Shown in pieces: positions 62,506 through 64,000 of a stretch of DNA of 64,000 nucleotides (positions within the stretch are counted from its first letter, which is position 1; the number at the start of each line of letters is the position of its first letter). The DNA lies in NCBI RefSeq assembly GCF_013030265.1, contig NZ_WPZQ01000003.1:416610-480609 (forward strand). Reading direction: 5' to 3'. Origin of the DNA: Ruegeria arenilitoris. GTDB taxonomy: Bacteria; Pseudomonadota; Alphaproteobacteria; Rhodobacterales; Rhodobacteraceae. Under the pieces are notes generated by a model that searched no databases, had not been told where the DNA came from, and worked only from the letters and a program-made list of their open reading frames with translations. The position numbers were made by a program, and so were the translations under genes.

Positions 62506-63909
62506 ATGGTGGACAACAGCATCCCGCGTCACTGGCCGAAGACCAGTTATGACCCGAAATACGACCCCATCACTGATGCCGGTCCAGGTCATAACCGCGA
62601 CCACGCGCCAACATACTGGATTGGAACCGCAGGCGAACCGCCTGCGGATGATGGCCCTGTATCGGGCGATATGGAGGCGGATGTCGTCGTCATCGGCTCG
62701 GGCTATACTGGCCTGTCCACCGCCATTCACCTTGCCAAAGAACACGGAATTAAGGCCGTCGTTCTGGAGGCAAATACCGTGGCCTGGGGCTGCTCGACCC
62801 GCAATGGCGGGCAGGCCCAGATCTCATCCGGGCGTCTGAAGCGGTCTCAGTGGATTCAGCGCTGGGGCGTCGAGACAGCAAAAGGAATGCATCGCGAAGT
62901 TTCCGAAGCATTCGAGTTGTTCAACGATCTGATCGCCAGCGATGACATCAACTGCGATCCGCAGCCGGGCGGACATTACTACATCGCACATCGCGCCAAG
63001 GTCATGCCGGGGCTCGAAAAGGAAAGTGACCTGCTCAACGACACGTTCGGCTACGCCTCTCGCATCATAGGGCGCGACGAGCTGCACGCCGAACATGTCC
63101 GCGACATGGAGGCTCATGGCGCGATGTGGGAGCCGGATGGCACCTGCATCCACGCTGGAAAGCTGGCGTTTGGCTATGTCAACATGGCCCGCCGTCTTGG
63201 TGTCAAAATCCATACCGGCAGCCCGGTCATGGGATGGGAAACCAAAAACGGTGTGCACCATCTGCGCACGCCGGGCGGTATCGTGAAGGCAAAGACAGTT
63301 GCGTTGGCGACAGCTGGCTACACGCCTCCGGGGCTGAGCAACAAGACCAAGCACAGGCTGATGCCGATCCTGTCCAATTCGCTGGTGACGCGCCCGCTGA
63401 CTCAGTCCGAACTGGACGAATGCGGTATTCAGACGAAATCCCCGCTGACCGATACACGGACATTGCGGCATTACTATCGTTTGCTGCCGGACAACCGGAT
63501 GCAGATTGGCAGCCGATCGGCGGTAACCGGTCGGGACGCCGAAAACGACAAGCACCTTGAGCTTCTCAAGAAAGGCCTTGCGCGCAAGTTTCCAGCTCTG
63601 GAAGACATCAACCTGGATTACTCATGGTGGGGCTGGGTTGATGTCAGCCACGACATGATGCCGCGTATTTTCCAGCCCAATCCGGATGAGCGCGTCTTTT
63701 ACGCGATGGGCTATGGCGGCAATGGTGTTATGTACTCGGCACAAGCCGGGCGCCGTATGGCGCAGCAAATCGCGGGTGTGAAGGATGAGGTGTTCAATCT
63801 GCCTATTTTCACATCCCCACTACCCAGCCACGGCCTGCTGACACCCTTCCGCCGGTTGGGTCAGCGCTTTGCCTACGTTTGGTATTACCTCAAGGATGAA
63901 GTGGTCTAA
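62506..63909 (+). CDS. tauY: FAD-dependent oxidoreductase, probable taurine dehydrogenase large subunit
   Basis: A 467-residue DAO-family flavoprotein (residues 60-75 VVVIGSGYTGLSTAIHL, a GxGxxG loop, and WGCSTRNGGQAQISSG near residue 92). Related to gamma-glutamylputrescine oxidases but placed directly before xsc and after an NTF2-like gene. That order supports oxidative deamination of taurine to sulfoacetaldehyde (TauY); proof of substrate is lacking. Confidence 0.78.
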   Translation: MVDNSIPRHWPKTSYDPKYDPITDAGPGHNRDHAPTYWIGTAGEPPADDGPVSGDMEADVVVIGSGYTGLSTAIHLAKEHGIKAVVLEANTVAWGCSTRNGGQAQISSGRLKRSQWIQRWGVETAKGMHREVSEAFELFNDLIASDDINCDPQPGGHYYIAHRAKVMPGLEKESDLLNDTFGYASRIIGRDELHAEHVRDMEAHGAMWEPDGTCIHAGKLAFGYVNMARRLGVKIHTGSPVMGWETKNGVHHLRTPGGIVKAKTVALATAGYTPPGLSNKTKHRLMPILSNSLVTRPLTQSELDECGIQTKSPLTDTRTLRHYYRLLPDNRMQIGSRSAVTGRDAENDKHLELLKKGLARKFPALEDINLDYSWWGWVDVSHDMMPRIFQPNPDERVFYAMGYGGNGVMYSAQAGRRMAQQIAGVKDEVFNLPIFTSPLPSHGLLTPFRRLGQRFAYVWYYLKDEVV

Positions 63910-63945
63910 GAACCACACCGACACTCACTCATAAGGAACGAACTC

Positions 63946-64000
63946 ATGAAGATGACGACAGAAGAGGCCTTTGTTAAGGTATTGCAGATGCATGGTATTG
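63946..64000 (+). CDS. xsc: Sulfoacetaldehyde acetyltransferase (partial, N-terminus)
   Basis: Only the first 18 codons are in the window: MKMTTEEAFVKVLQMHGI, the usual start of Xsc, a thiamine-diphosphate enzyme that turns sulfoacetaldehyde and phosphate into acetyl phosphate and sulfite. AAGGAA precedes the ATG. The preceding genes fit taurine degradation. Identification rests on these residues and context. Confidence 0.75.
   Translation, partial: MKMTTEEAFVKVLQMHGI

Overview
The window reads as a chromosomal segment of a marine alphaproteobacterium of the Rhodobacteraceae (Roseobacter group, Ruegeria-like). The basis is family content only: a plant-type glutamate-cysteine ligase, a COQ9-family protein, a secreted Hint-domain protein, dense ATGA/GTGA gene overlaps, moderately high GC, and a taurine/sulfoacetaldehyde cluster ending in the first codons of a probable xsc. 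Almost all of it is coding. I recognise 69 protein genes (two cut by the window edges) and one tRNA-Ser, and no rRNA, CRISPR array, phage or insertion sequence.

Layout. 1-1815 (minus): LysE-type exporter (partial), metallophosphoesterase and a family-4-like uracil-DNA glycosylase, overlapping by a base or so. 1889-2530: a divergent cysteine-rich secreted protein. 2590-6565: an overlapping operon, pyrB, two small membrane proteins, a dihydroorotase homologue with missing active-site residues (pyrC'-like), plsY and a small unknown. 6754-12222: YHS protein, outer-membrane barrel, two quinone oxidoreductases, a DUF2189 membrane protein, COQ9 and rpsU. 12517-17349: a CAP-domain protein with an acidic tandem repeat, PPK2, a CPBP protease, and an Lrp regulator divergent from alanine dehydrogenase. 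17457-22971: MscS channel, GST, GMC oxidoreductase, YtoQ, a methyltransferase and a LysR regulator. 23017-28091: pheS and pheT, separated by an AT-rich orphan gene, a nested palindromic repeat and a secreted esterase. 28165-36921: Hint protein, then rsmE-GNAT-unknown-gshA facing ubiA and an OmpA-family envelope operon. 36972-46134: moaE/moaD/pgsA, EamA exporter, uvrC, SDR reductase, cation/Ca2+ exchanger, a 56-residue zinc-ribbon protein, an S49 peptidase and an ABC-2 exporter. 46225-53457: CoxG-like protein, second EamA exporter, TAXI binding protein, crotonase, CoA-transferase/racemase, and divergent hemE and hemC. 53696-56916: CHASE2-adenylate cyclase with a FecR-domain partner. 57285-64000: tRNA-Ser(GCU), LysR regulator, TRAP transporter, UspA, NTF2-like protein, FAD oxidoreductase and the start of xsc.

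How genes work together. The right end looks like one catabolic unit: a TRAP transporter imports an organosulfonate (probably taurine), an NTF2-like/FAD-oxidoreductase pair (TauXY-like) deaminates it to sulfoacetaldehyde, and Xsc would convert that to acetyl phosphate and sulfite. A divergent LysR gene is the likely regulator. The pyr block pairs ATCase with a probably non-catalytic DHOase-like partner. The FecR/CHASE2-cyclase pair suggests envelope sensing coupled to cAMP.

Most promising for a second look: the split pheS/pheT locus with its AT-rich passenger, the degenerate DHOase, the glycosylase lacking iron-sulfur cysteines, the 26-cysteine secreted protein, the Hint protein, the FecR/CHASE2 pair, a possible small RNA after hemC, and the taurine cluster with a LysR rather than a MocR-type regulator.
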